A stretch of DNA of 64,000 bases from Hydractinia symbiolongicarpus (GCF_029227915.1 NC_079882.1:19907001-19971000), one strand, 5' to 3'. Numbered from the stretch's first letter, positions 23,225 through 35,687 are shown. The notes: generated from the letters alone by a model not told the origin. Made by a program: numbers and translations.

Positions 23225-23450
23225 CAAGATTGAGACAAACTATACAGTCTGCAGACTAGAAGCATTTTACTCCACTATGGAAAAATGATTAATAGTGTTG
23301 TGATATTTCCAACAAAATATCAAAAAGGGCTTTATGATGAGTTTTTTTTTCTGTCAGAATTATAACTCGAGTATTATGTTTTAATTTTCTGGTTATTTGG
23401 GAAGATATGATGGAAAAAGAGTTTTATCAATAATAAATTGGAAATCATTA
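23225..23450 (-). pseudogene. Second copy of the region 5' to the hAT relic
   Basis: The words agtctgcagactagaagcat, cattttactccactatgg and aactcgagtattatg match 19220-19380 (agtctgtagacaacaagcat, catttcacttcattatgg, aacccgagtattacg). So the DNA between the hAT relic and the PLC gene was duplicated together with PLC copy B. Confidence 0.6.
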
Positions 23451-23589
23451 TTGCTCAATCAGTCATACAAACAAGTCCTAACAAAACTGATATGCCACGA
23501 AAAAAGTATTTATATGAATTTTTTTTCACGCAAAGGTGAGTTTTTAAGATAACATCGTTGCCAATTGGATCATTAAATACCTTAAGAGA

Positions 23590-25850
23590 ATTAATGTTCG
23601 CGGGGTTAGTAAGTCCGACTATTTTGTGATGAATTTCATAAATTTCAGGAAAAAAAGAATGGAGGGTTATTATGTAGAACACATAAAAAAGACTGCCAAA
23701 GTTGATATTCACATACATATTACGCGTAGTTCTAGATAAATATGAAGAAAGAAAGTGTAAATCGTTCTTTAAGGTGAAAAATTCCAAATTTCACGTGAAT
23801 CAATTTGTGAAAATTAATTCCCCTAAGGTCGTCCAAAACCAAATCCAAGTAAAATAGTCATTAGATATGTCGATATTTTTTATGACTAAAAAACTACAAT
23901 TTTAATGTAAAGAAGTTGAAATATTTAATATAAACTCACTTAGTAACATCTTTTCCTAAATACATTTTAATATTTCTTATATTTTGTTTCCGTGCACCTT
24001 CTATCACTTGTTTGTCTGCATAATCGACAACGATGAAATTCACTGTTTTTCCTACAGTCTTAGTGCCACTGTAACACCTATCAAGACCTTCCTTTATGTA
24101 TCGATTGCATTTAGAAGCCAAATCCCAAATGCATAGACCGTGGGAAAGGTACAAGTCATAACGGACAAAATCTCTTGATGCCTCTGCCGCGCACCTTTCC
24201 TTATTTATATCGTTGACCAAATTGTGACAACGGTTAGACCAGATCCATTCCATGCTGATCCATGTGTAGCCAACGTTCTCATGTGATATGATCCAGCTTT
24301 TCTGATTGGTCTTGATAAGACCGTCATGCATAATGATATAAATGCGTTTGTTATGATTCACTGCAGATCGTAGTGTCGCACCATATGATGGTTGAATGGC
24401 AACCTTGGAGGAGTCGGAATGGATCCATTTTCTTTCAAGTTGTTGAATGATATCAAGTCCTGTCTTGTCACTATTTTCTTTAGCAAAATCACGATTAAAA
24501 TGGATCACTATCACTTCATTTTCATGCCCATCTTCATTCATCCAACTATCAATTTGGGTGATCATTTTCTTTATTGAACCTGCATAAGCACTACTATGAC
24601 ATATCCATGCACTATTTGGTTTGAAAATACCGTCCCAACAAGTATCAATATCAAAATACCGAATGCCGAGATTGAGTTGATCGTAAAAACTTTTGTCCTG
24701 GTTGCGATACCAGCAGCTAAATGCTATTCCTTTAGTTGGACTTCTTGTTAAACCGAGTCTCCCAACTAGCGCCCATGAATGATGGTACAAATAACCATCA
24801 AAACCTGATCCTGAATTATGCGTTCCTGCCAAAGTAACTTGCATTATGTTTAAATCGCAGAGTTCTTTAAATCCATTGCATTTCGTTGCATATGTATAGC
24901 TTTGCATCACGATTAACAGAATGGTGAAAAAAATTGAAGCGTGCATTGCTGGACGAGTAATCTAAATAAGTAAAATTGCTCGACGTTTTAGAATATTGTT
25001 TCTTACCTGGCCCGCAGAAAAACTGTCATACTCGGGCATTGGTTTTGCGTTCATCTAACTTATGCAAGGCATAGCTATTTTCTGTATCTTTTACAGCACA
25101 TTATTCTGAAGCATGAACAAAAAGTAATGGGTAGCCCGTGGAAAAATTCTTAAGATATCACCTTTCGCAACAACTTCGATAAAAATACATCGTATTTGCT
25201 ACTTCGTGACAATTTTTTTCTTGCGTGCACGCATACAAATAATGCTGTTAGTAAAATAATTCTTACATTAGTTTTCAAAAGTTATTTCCGTTAAAAAGTG
25301 CTCTATACCAACAAAGATAAAGTAGAGCGATGTTAAAATTCAATGTATTAGAAAAAAAGTTAAAAAGTACTTTTAACTTATCTTCAAACACAATGAACTT
25401 GATTCTTACATTACTTATCATCCATTATTCTTTCAACATTTACTATAACAAAACTGTAACTAAATAAACATAAAAAAAACAGAGAAAAATAGAAGTTATT
25501 TTTCAGTAAAAATTGTTCTTACCAGTATGGCTCGTCTTGTCTTAATGAGAATTAAGTGTTGATCTACAAAAGGTGATGATTTCTGAAATAATTAGAGCAA
25601 AAAATTTGGTAAATATAAAATTATCTTTTAATCTCCCTCACACTTCCGGAATTTAGCCAACAAAAATATACGGCGACTGATTGGTTTGTCTAATAACGTC
25701 CAAAGAAACATTGGTGCATAAAATGACTGGTTTCTAAAATAGCTAGAGCAGAAAATATTAACAAATAAACTTTACTTTATTTACTCTAACGAATTTGTTT
25801 ATAAAATATATTCAATGAAAAATTACGTATGCCTAAAAAGAGTTAATTTT
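23590..25850 (-). repeat. Duplication unit B; left arm of a large inverted repeat
   Basis: Contains PLC copy B. From about 23590 to 25850 its reverse complement matches 26931-28385 in order, with a deletion in the right arm. Landmarks in this arm and their complements in the other: ggaaaaaaagaatggagggt (23648) and accctccattctttttttcc (28299); gcgactgattggtttgtc (25672) and accaatcagtcgac (27100); acgtatgcctaaaaagagtt (25825) and aactctttttaggcatacgt (26937). Confidence 0.8.
23936..24946 (-). CDS. Secreted PI-PLC X-domain-like protein, copy B
   Basis: Single-exon frame of 336 residues, closely related to copy A (19647) along its whole length. Signal peptide residues 1-20, first catalytic histidine at 43 in TLAGTHNSGSG, LGIRYFDID, second histidine at 116 in WICHSSAYAG, then NEVIVIHFNRDF, and the same LGKDVTK end. 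It carries about 10 extra residues between the two histidines (around 56-76, GRLGLTRSPTKG) compared with copy A. Flanks match copy A on both sides, so this is a segmental duplication and not retroposition. It lies in the left arm of the palindrome whose right arm carries the broken copy C. Substrate is not predictable from the sequence. Confidence 0.85.
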   Translation of the reverse strand: MHASIFFTILLIVMQSYTYATKCNGFKELCDLNIMQVTLAGTHNSGSGFDGYLYHHSWALVGRLGLTRSPTKGIAFSCWYRNQDKSFYDQLNLGIRYFDIDTCWDGIFKPNSAWICHSSAYAGSIKKMITQIDSWMNEDGHENEVIVIHFNRDFAKENSDKTGLDIIQQLERKWIHSDSSKVAIQPSYGATLRSAVNHNKRIYIIMHDGLIKTNQKSWIISHENVGYTWISMEWIWSNRCHNLVNDINKERCAAEASRDFVRYDLYLSHGLCIWDLASKCNRYIKEGLDRCYSGTKTVGKTVNFIVVDYADKQVIEGARKQNIRNIKMYLGKDVTK

Positions 25851-26930
25851 CGAAATAGCTAGGAAATAAATTGTATCTTTATTAACCTCAGTTTTTATTT
25901 ACTGTTTATTAGGCTCAGTTCCATTGCACCATTATTATGATGTTCTATGTATTTTAAAGGTATTTTAATTAGCCTCAGTTTTAATGTAGCTATAATTTAT
26001 TAGCCTCGGTTCTATTGTGCTATTGTTATAGAGTTCTACATATTCATAAAAAAATAGGTCAAAATTAATGCTGCCACTGGAATAAACGCTCAAGGTAATA
26101 TCCCAGTTCATGATAAAAAAGTTACTTTTGGATAATTGCCCATATGCGAATATACGTCCACGGTGGATACTTAAAAGTAATGAACAAAAATAGTAAAAGT
26201 AGATAGCTAAGCAGTGATTACAGCTTGAAAAAAGTACGCCCTGAATTTATCCGGTAAAATATTTAAAGATAAAAAAATATATACATGAGATGGGTAAATG
26301 CTTGCAGATAATAATCAGCTGAAAAAAGGATATTATGATGAGAAGACGCTCTTTTACAAATAAACGCCTATATCGGATAATAGTGAATTTTGGGTTTTGA
26401 ATAAAGACCAGGGCATTTTATTGGTTAAATACAGTGTGTAAAGTATAAAGTAATATGTAATTACACACTTTGCAGTGACTTTTAAAAGAAAAAGAAGGTA
26501 GTTTAGCTAGACGTGTACAAATTGGGATAATGCAAACGTCTGCTTTAAAAAGAATAAAAAGATTTGTACATTGTGAACGATTTTCCGTGGTAATTTGAGA
26601 GAATATGGTACCAAAAACTGAGTTACAATTTATTCCCTAGCAAACTATTTACTTAGATTGACAACTCTCATTTGGGAATAATTCTATCAAGTATCAAGTC
26701 ATCATTTCCTTGAATCTTCTTCAACAGTTTTTAAATGTTAAGATGTCTACACTATCGTTGGGTGATTTAAGGTATCCGGCCAAGTTTTTTTTAATATAGT
26801 AGTTTTAACATTTAAGCCTTTTATTGCTGTATACATCGATCAGGTCATTCCTACCCATAAGGTTATATACTATTGGAATGATCTCCAGTCTATCGAGACA
26901 AAAAAATACTTATTTAATTACTAACTTCTA
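25851..26930. other. Spacer of the large inverted repeat
   Basis: About 1.1 kb of AT-rich DNA with no gene. The part at 25880-26040 has several diverged copies of a word like ttagcctcagttctattg. Confidence 0.6.
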
Positions 26931-28385
26931 AAAATTAACTCTTTTTAGGCATACGTAACTTTTCATTGAATATATTATATAAACAAATTCGCTAGAGTAA
27001 ATAAAGTAAAGTTTATTTAATAATTTTTTCTGCTCTAGCTATCTTAGAAACCAATCATTTTATGCACCAATAAATGTTCCTTTGGACGGTATCACAAAAA
27101 CCAATCAGTCGACGTTTATTTTTGTTGGCTAAATTCCGACAGTGTGAGATTAAAAGATGATTTTATATTTACCAAATTTTCTGCTCTAATTATTTCAGAA
27201 ATCATTCTCTTTTGTAGATATACATTGAATTCTCATTAAAACAAGACGAGCCATGCTATTAAAAACAATTTTTACTAAATAATAAATTCCATTCTTCTTT
27301 GTTTATTTATGTGTATTTAGTTAAACTTTTATTATAGTAGATGTTGAAAGAATAACGAATGCTAAGTAATGTAAGAATCATTTTTCTAACAGCAGTATTT
27401 GTATGCGTACGAGCAAACAAAAACTTGTCACAAAGTAGCAAATACAATATATTTTTATCGAAATTGTTGCGAAAGGCCATATCTTCAGGATTTTTCCACG
27501 GGTAGCCCATTAGTTTCTGTTGTGTGCTGTAAAAGATACACGAAATAGCTATGCCTGGAATAAGTAAGATCGATGCCCGAGTATGACAGGTTTTTTGCAG
27601 GCTAACAACCAGGTAAGAAATAATATTCTAATACGTCGAGCATTTTTCCCTATTTAGATTACTCGTCAAGCAATGTACGCTTCAATGTTTTTCACCATTC
27701 TGTTTATCGTGATGCAAAGCTCTACAAATGCAACAAAATGCAATGGATTTGAAGAACTCTGTGATTTAAAGATTACGCAAGTCACTTTGGCAGGAACGCT
27801 TAATTCCGGGGCAGGTTTTGATGGACAGTTAAACTATCATTACTGGGTCTCACTGGTGGGAAACTTGCTGTTAATATTAATACTGATAATCGTCCAGAAA
27901 AAGTAAAAGCCATTAGCTGCTTTTATGGCAACCAGGACAAAGTTTTTCCAGTCAACTCAGTCTTGGCATTCGGTATTTTGATATTGATACTTAGGACGAG
28001 TTAGGACGAGTATTTCGAACCAAATAGTGCATAGATATGCCATGGTAGTCAATAAAAGAAATGATCGCCCAAATTGATAGTTGGATGAATGAAGATGGGC
28101 ATGAAAATGAAGTTATTGTGATCCACTTTAATCGTGATTTTGCTAAAGAAAATAGTGACAAGACAGGACTTGATATTATTCAAAAATTGATTCACGTAAA
28201 ATTTGGAATATTTTACCTTGAAGAAAGAGAAAACTACACATAATATCTATGTGAATATCAACTTCAGCTGTCTTTATTATGTGTTCTACATAATAACCCT
28301 CCATTCTTTTTTTCCTGAAATTTATGAAATTCAATTCTCGCAAAATATTCGGACATACCAACTACGCAAAAATTAATTCTTGCGA
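26931..28385 (+). repeat. Duplication unit C; right arm of the inverted repeat
   Basis: Reverse-complement match of 23590-25850, upstream flank and 5' end of the PLC gene included. It is shorter because the 3' half of the gene is deleted: the reading joins directly from DIIQKL (28190) to the sequence that lies downstream of the gene in unit B (cacgtaaaatttggaat). Confidence 0.8.
27673..28190 (+). pseudogene. Broken PI-PLC X-domain gene, copy C
   Basis: Begins like copies A and B (start, signal peptide, CNGFEELCDL). The first catalytic histidine is replaced by leucine (GTLNS instead of GTHNS). A frameshift follows at about 27850, after which KVKAISCFYGNQDK is readable in another frame. Stops lie in the region around 27995-28045, where the second histidine region has decayed. 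The frame is recovered at 28061 (MIAQIDSWMNEDG to NRDFAKENSD), then everything after DIIQKL is deleted. It cannot make an active enzyme. Confidence 0.85.
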
Positions 28386-29139
28386 AACTTATATTTTATT
28401 TTAAAAAAATCTCTCCGGAAATTAGTTCTCTTTACATTTTAAAATTGTGTCTCCATATCTAACAAGTTTTTTTTTTGGATTTGGTTCGGAACTACCTTAG
28501 GAGAATTAATTTTCGTAAATGTTCAGAACTTTTGTTAATTTCGCAAAAATTAGTTTCCGCGAAAACTATTTGGAAGCTTGGCGAAAATTAATTTACGTGA
28601 AAGCACATTTTAAAGCCCATGTACTATGATATGTTGGTTTACTCTTTGTCACGGCCGCGGCGGTCCTGGGGCCATTTTAAACACACTTCAACAATTTTAT
28701 TAGGATGACTTGAAAGGAACTATCTTAAATTGTTTTTATGCTTACAATACGTAATATTTTTTATGTTTTTAAAGTAAACAGGGATAGAACTTTCAATTAA
28801 CCACATTTGGCACAACAGTTATAGTATTGTATTATTAGCACAAGAATGTGCAATAGATCAATCAATTTAAATGCCAGAATTAACACAGCATTTTATTAGA
28901 CCAGGATATTATAACCCGACACATCAACTCTATCATCAGAATCATTAGAGATTAACCAGAATCATCAGAACATTAACATATTCACAATGATTCTGTAGAA
29001 CCATAAAGCAACAGAATCACCAAAACATTTGATTTCACCTGTTCTTTCATCAAAATTATGAATTTTAACAACAGGATTAGTAAAACATTAATTTCACTAA
29101 GTCATTCCTCATAAGTAATGAAAAACTGAGAGTTTTTTT

Positions 29140-29285
29140 ACGGTGTATTCGCTTGTTTTTAGTCATTATTGAGCAAAGCGGATTCGCACATTTTGAAGTA
29201 TCATTAAGCAGATTCGCTCGTTTTTAGTCATTATTGGGCGGATTCGTTCATATTGTAGTATAATTGAGCGGATTCGCTCATTTTG
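29140..29285. repeat. Tandem repeat, about 30 bp, 4-5 diverged copies
   Basis: Units of the form attgagcggattcgctcatt followed by ttgtagtat recur about every 30 bp; gcggattcgct itself is a partial palindrome. Confidence 0.75.
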
Positions 29286-30059
29286 TAGATTAAACAAGAC
29301 TGGTATTTCAGGTTAAAACAAAGTCTATGGTTTAAAACAATAGATAATTGTGCAGAAAAATAAGTAAAAAAAACAATTGAGAAATTAAAATAATAACCAT
29401 CCAAGTCTGAATTTTAATATTCTTACAAAAAGCGTGCGACCAGGAAACATCATATTTTTGAAATCGTTTTCATTTAGACGACAGAAGTTGCAACACTGCG
29501 CGAGCTGCAACTTCCGACAGCATTTTTGTATTTCTTAAAAATTTACAGGCATGTTTGGCATACCTATATATCTCAAAGACGTGGTTTCTTAAAATAGAAG
29601 GAAATGATTAGGCTCGGGCGGTGGTGACTGCAATCTTTGGCAAAATATGTTAGCATAAGACTGTAAATATTAACCGTCCCAACCAATAATTACTTAGGTT
29701 CATTAAAAAATATAATGTGAACTTGTCAATGTTTACAGCGCACTTAAGTTTGACATGGATTAAGCCGTAATTCTGACATAATACAAGGTGCGACTAACTT
29801 TACTAACAAATTTTAAACACAGCTTGGCGAATCTAGTATAAGCAGAACTTGCACTGTCGCAGCTTTCAGTTTGTGGAGTATTGGTGAAGTGATGATTTTT
29901 GCTGTTATTTTTGGCAAGGGCTGTGGTTAAATTCGCAAAAGTAGGTTGTCGAAATAAATTTCTTTGGCGTTGATGAAATGACGCGTAAGACGGTATAGTT
30001 CGTAAATTTTATAAATAGTATGGTGTTTTACATTTTTTTAATTTTTATCTATTCGGTCA

Positions 30060-30330
30060 TTATACAAAGTTACTACAAATGTGTACTAAACTATTGCGCA
30101 TATACCGAAAGTTATTGTACTTGTTTACAAAGTGATTGGCCATGTGCACAGAACTATTGCGTACGTGTTTAAAGCTATTTCGCATATACAGAAAGTTATT
30201 GCACTTGTTTACAAATTGTTTGGCCATATGCACAAAACTATTACGTATTGTACTTGTTAACAAAGTAATTGCCCATATGCACAAGGCTATTTCGTATGTG
30301 TTTAAAGTTAATGCGCATGCGCAGTTCTTA
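30060..30330. repeat. Composite minisatellite, about 85-bp higher-order period
   Basis: Words acttgtttacaaagtgattg, gccatatgcacaaaactatt, gcgtacgtgtttaaagctat and cgcatatacagaaagttatt recur. The first word returns after about 85 bp and again, shortened, near 30250. Overlapping frames on both strands here are by-products of the repeat. Confidence 0.75.
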
Positions 30331-31437
30331 TAACATCGATATGAAAAACTGGTATACACGGCTAAATCCAATCGCGCTTTTGCTGATGATGATATACACC
30401 CAAGACACTGAGGTTGATTAGTTAATCCAGAAACAAGCTTAAAGAAAAGCTCTATTTTAGCTTCGCCAATGAACGAAATTTACCAAATAACTTAAAGCCA
30501 CTTACAAATGTCCAGTTCAATGATGACTGAAATAAACTCTCGGAATGCAATTTTGTTCCCAGGACCACCAAAAGGATCTTAAGGCAATGTTTCTTGGGAC
30601 TTTTACCACTACTCATGCCGACAGGTTCTTGTATGCGCAACTTTTATTTGCTGATAATTCTCATTATTTAAATTTCTAAAAACATTTTCCTTGAGCGTTG
30701 ACATTTAAACTTCTGGATTTGAAGCTTGCTTTTGAGGGAAGAAGCTTTTGAAAGTCGAATCAATGCTTTTTCAAAGCATGAACTTAAATGTAAAAAAGTT
30801 TCAAATAATTTGCATTACACTTTAATCCTGGTACTGTTGTTGTTAATAAAAATGCTCTTCTAAATATTGTGTGTTGTACTAAAAACTCGAAACAAATTGA
30901 AACGAATAAAAGGTTTGTGTGGCGTGGACAAGATGCTTTCAAGTTCTCGTTTTAATCTTAAATGAAAAATGTGACCACGGTTTTAAGTTTAGTGAGACGC
31001 TAATGTTTTTGTCTTTTTGAATTTTTTGAATCCAGAACTTTTTTCGTTAGGAGATTACGTCAAATATATTTTGGTGGTATTGACGTAACACGACAGTTTA
31101 CAACTAACGATAAAGAAAGAGTAAAAGTTAGAACCAAGAATTGTATTCTTTATTTGTTGTTTCAATAAAGTAAGTGATTTTCATATGACAGACCAAAAAC
31201 AATTTAGATGCAAATATGGAAAGCATTTTATAATTTTTAACACTTAAATGTTTCCAATTTATTAGTCCAATGCAAAAAAATCTATGCTCTATGCGTTTGT
31301 TTTGACGTATTAAAAAAGGTCCATAACTGACGTCAAATAAAGCGGATATTTATAAATTTCTCATTCCTGCTGTAACCTTCATCGAGTTCAAACGTGCAAC
31401 AACAACAAACTAAAGAAGAAGAGTGTTAGTGTTGCCC

Positions 31438-34400
31438 ATGGCCGCTCGGCGGTTGCGGGAAGCAGTTGCGGAGACGAGAACAGAAGAACCAACGCATACA
31501 TTTATACGTGTGAAAGGTGTTGATGAAGATGACAGTTTGGCAGTAGATTCCTTCAGAGGATTTCCGAATGAATCCCAAGAAAGTGAGTTATTGGTGGAAA
31601 TAATTGGTGAGCAACTTTATAAAGGTTTCACAAGGTTTTGTCCTGCAATATACGATATACACAGTTTTAATGCGTAGAACTGATGAACAGTTAATTTTTA
31701 GGTCATTATTCTTTATAATAAACAAGACAAAAAAGCAAATTTCCCGGAAAAAAATTGGAAATACTTTCTTCAGTTGCTCTGTGTTGTTTTGCTCCCTTAT
31801 ATACAATGATAATGATAATTCTCTCTGGATTATTTGCACCTATGATAACCACTGGTAACTCTCCTTCCCTGATTCCCCGCCAATAACATCTTCCGAAAAA
31901 TCAGTTGTTAACTCTTGAAAATTTCTACCTTCCAGCTGAATTTTTGTTGTTGTTGTTCCCTGTTATAAAAAGACTTACTATGAGAACATAAGTGCTGACC
32001 TATGATCTTCATATTTCTTGTCCTGTTTTGGTGATAAGGACAACCTTGTTCCCAGGGCTTTTCTCTCTCACTAGCACTTCTATTTTAGGTCTGCACAGCG
32101 TAGAAAATGTTGCTGCGAACATTCAGAACAAAGAAAAATTTATAGTACTTAGTTGCAATCTCAATCGAAGCGCTCTTTTTCTCCTTTTTTATACTAGAAC
32201 GGCAAAGTAGAAGCAAAGAGCCCTGGGCTCAAGGTTGCCTTAGTTAATAATGTTAGAGGTAGTAAGTTAGTTAGTTGTCTCTTACCAGCTACTGACATTC
32301 GGAAATTTAATTTTATATTATTTACTTAATATTCTCCATCTTTTTTTGGTGTTTGTTAACACAACTTCGTACCCAAAGGTTCTTGTTTCTTTGAATTAAC
32401 TAGTAGCGGCTTTAACATCGGGTAACAAACCCTAGGGAATGAGGATGCCTAAACAAGATTTCCCAGTCCTCACTATGTGTCTAAGATAAGTACGCCTATC
32501 ATTGTACAGTACATTAGGTGCTCAGGCAGGATGCTTTTAATTTTTGACTTCTATTTTTGAGTGTTTTCGCTGGCATAACGTAAAAAATAATTGTGTTATT
32601 TTTTTAACAAAAAATTAAACAAAAAAAAGGAGGATGAAAAGACAATGGTAGATAGGACAGATTCGTAGTAAATAAAAAAAATTTTTATATATAATTTCTT
32701 GCAAGGGGATCTAGTTTAAAAAGGTACTCATCTTTCTTTGTAATTTTAATTTTAAAAATTTATCATTAAGTTTCTGAGAAGGGCTACGAAACGGCCGTTT
32801 CGTTTTTCAAATTAAGTGACTTACAAAACATTTAAGCTAATGGCGGTTGAAAATTTATGGTCGCTGAGGACAAAAACAACATCTTAAATAATCTTAAATA
32901 TCATATTGGGCATTCAAAGATAACTGAAAATGACAGAAATGTTCCCCACATTTATTGAATATCTATAATTTATTCGATATAGGCACTGGCCTTGCTTTTA
33001 ACAACAGTTTTCTTGAACTCACTAGCTAGCTAAATCCTTTGGAATTTTGCATAGAAACATACAAGTTCATTACACATAAAGCAAGTCGAACTTTTTACAG
33101 GTATTAATTACCTTAGACAGTAACTTGCTTTTTTTAACAAATGCAGCTCCTCTTGTGTCTCTACAGACCGCAGCTGATTTTACCGCCAAAAAGAATACTA
33201 AAGGAAATTTTTTCATTTTTTAGAATTTTTTTAGATAAAAAAATATAGCAAATTCATCATAAGAAATGTATTTATTCGTAAACAGACAGTCTAGACGTCT
33301 ATGTGGTTTAAAGTGTGTATAACTTCTTGCAGCTTGACCTTTTGAGTGGTCTGTTTATTACACGCTATTCTTCGGAATGTGCGGGGATTGAGCTTATTGA
33401 ATCGTTTCGTAGCCCCTTTAACAATAAGTATTTTTATTTCGCGTTTAATTGTTGTTAAACCATAGCATGATTGGGTGCGGTTCTCAATCTTTATTTTGTA
33501 CCTTTATCTTTTGTAATTAAGAAGTTAAATATAAATTTATATATTCATGAATTGAACCGTATTTTCCCCACAGATGTACCAAAACCTGCACGTGGACCAC
33601 TTCCTCCTCGATCTTTACCACCTTTGGTCCCAAAAATTTACAAACAGGATGAAACTGAGGTAGCAAATTCCAAAAGGGAAAATGACAATTCTGAGTTGGA
33701 AGGTTCGAACGCCGAATGTGCTGAATTGGAGCCTCCGGTACAAAAGCTAAAGGAAGACACAACAGACAAGGGCAAAGAAAAACAAGAAAAGCCAGTAAAG
33801 AAAAGATTCCGAAGAATTTTTCGATGTTTGCGACTGCGAAAAAAGGTTAACGAAGAAAGTTTGGAAACCCCCGAAGTAATTGCACAACAAGATAACAAAA
33901 AATTCAAGCTTTTTTCAAAATTTTTTAAACGAAAGAAGAAAATAGGTAAAGTCAAAGAGAACGCAAAAGTTGTGGAGAAGAAAGGTGAATTGGTTTCGCT
34001 TAAAGACGTGTCTAACAAGGTCCCTGGTAATTTGAAAAACGAATGTGGATATTGCATGAGCAGAAAAGACAGAGTGCGAGAGACGTGTTACAATCTTATT
34101 GGACCATGCTTTGGAGTATTGAAAATAAACGTTGTCGATAAAAATGCACCAATTGCGATAACAGGAAAAAGTATTGCATTACATCAAGAAGATGGATCAA
34201 AGATGGTTACCAAGGGTAAAACTGGAAAGAAGAAGAAAAGAAAAGGTTTGAAACGTGCAAAGTCTTTTACAGCACTAAAGACATCAAAAAATGCCTCTGT
34301 GCATGATAACATCAATGATGAAGATCGTGCTGACAGAGAAAGTGAGGATGAGACTGATAGTGAACTTCAGTTGCTTTTTGCTCAATCCCCCAACACTCCT

Positions 34401-35687
34401 GTTAACGGAGAATCTTGCAACACATTTTCACCTGCATTAGATGTAGATTATGAGGATATTCCAACTGGTGCTAAGCGACATGTTCATTTCGAAATACCTC
34501 ATTGGGATGAACATGATCGAAAGCCTGGTTCAAGGTGCGCTACACCAAAGCCTAAAGAACCAAGTGCTGAACGACGAAGGGAACGAAAGACAATCATGAA
34601 GTTACGATTGGAACAAATAAAAGCAGAGGAGGCTCGACTAAAAATGCAGCATGAGCGTATTCGACCAATCAGCGCTCGAAGAGATCGCGTAAACAAAACA
34701 AAAATTGATTTGAAAGCTCTTGAAGCTGAGCGAAGAAGAGCCCAGCTTGAGCATATGAAGACCAAAGAAAAGGCAATAAAGTTGAACAAAGATGTTTTGA
34801 ATGATGCTAAATTGGAGGTATATATAAATCATGAATATTTTTCTATGTCTTCATGTAAGCAATGGCTGTAGTAGTTCAGACGATTTATTGATAATAATGG
34901 CTTGGCAAAAAAAGTATACATTTGTTTTTATAGAAAATTAACTTGATTAATGAACGTGCAGAAGCTGTTCGCGCTCAAAAGGAGAAAAAGGAGATGGAGG
35001 AAATGGAAAGACGACGTAAGCGTGCTGTAGAACTGCAAAGAAGTTTGGCTTCTAGTAAAGGTAGACGAAACAACAACCTGTCAGTCAAAGTTGAAGTATG
35101 TTCTTTAATTATTGTTGAACTTATGTTTATTATTACATAGCTTAGTAAACAAATTTTGACTTCTTAGAAATTGAAAGAAAAGCATGCTCATGTGGATGCT
35201 AGACGTTGCCAGAAACGCAATGACCTATCAGCTCAAGGTGCAATTCCACAAGTTCCACAAGTGGGTGTCGTTGCTGAACATGAACCAAGACCAGCTCCTG
35301 TGACACATGATGATGTTGTATTACCAGTTGTTGCAAAACGTCGCGCAAAAGACGTTGTTGCTCAAATTGCAGATAGCAAAAAACTTCGAGAAGGGCAAAT
35401 GCGAGGAAAAATCGAAACAAGAGTAAACAGTGAACGAGATGCACTTGTACGACAACAGCATAATCAGAATAGCGGTGAAGAGGGTGAGATTAGTCTCAAA
35501 GCAGAAGTAGGGGAAGAGCTTGTTGTCGGCCGACGACGACGACGTCGAAAAAAACACACGGCACAGGAGGGTGATGCTAAAGTTGCAGCAGAGGTAAGAA
35601 AATCATTTTGTTAAGTCGCTTGGTGAGGTTTATAATATCCTGGTTATTTATGTACCTTTCTTATTTTAGCCTCCAAATTTTCAATAA
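31438..35687 (+). CDS. Basic coiled-coil protein of unknown function, five exons
   Basis: Exons 31438-31606, 33574-34817, 34934-35095, 35168-35593 and 35670-35687 join in phase (donors gtgagc, gtatat, gtatgt, gtaaga; acceptors cag, tag, tag, tag) to 672 residues. The N-terminal 57 residues are followed by a proline-rich segment (PARGPLPPRSLPPLVP). Then come two strongly basic amphipathic runs (KKRFRRIFRCLRLRKK and FKLFSKFFKRKKKIG), an acidic middle, and KRHVHFE at 357-363, which fits the PP1-docking RVxF consensus. From about residue 385 a long Glu/Lys/Arg-rich coiled coil spans the exon 2/3 junction, and the C-terminus has an Arg block. I recognise no family; the PP1 motif is only a pattern match. 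If the exon 4 donor is not used, translation ends nine bases of frame later with RKSFC. Intron 1 (about 2 kb) hosts a MITE. Confidence 0.7.
32041..32237. mobile_element. 197-bp MITE in intron 1 of the coiled-coil gene
   Basis: Left end caaccttgttcccagggctt and right end gagccctgggctcaaggttg are inverted copies and belong to the same family as 10946-11029. The match extends one or two bases outwards (aagg / cctt). Confidence 0.75.
32428..32452. mobile_element. Solo MITE end
   Basis: aaccctagggaatgaggatg is an inverted version of the end near 5066 (catcctcgttcccagggc). No partner end was found close by. Confidence 0.35.

Larger units (their letters stand above)
28386..31437. other. Intergenic with two minisatellites
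   Basis: No gene seen. Contains words of the ttcgcgaaaattaatt type (28380-28610) plus the repeats at 29140-29285 and 30060-30330. The last 100 bp would hold the promoter and leader of the gene starting at 31438. Confidence 0.55.

Noticed and set aside
23455-23787. 110-residue minus-strand frame beside PLC copy B
   Set aside because: The homologous sequence in the other arm (28190-28385) is not open, and it contains the dispersed cgcgaaa/attaatt words.
30060-30371. Overlapping frames on both strands with repeated Cys/Asn/His words
   Set aside because: Both derive from the composite minisatellite at 30060-30330.
33517-35557. Minus-strand frames of 64 to 139 residues opposite the coiled-coil gene
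   Set aside because: Mirror frames of Lys/Glu-rich codons; no splice structure and no similarity.
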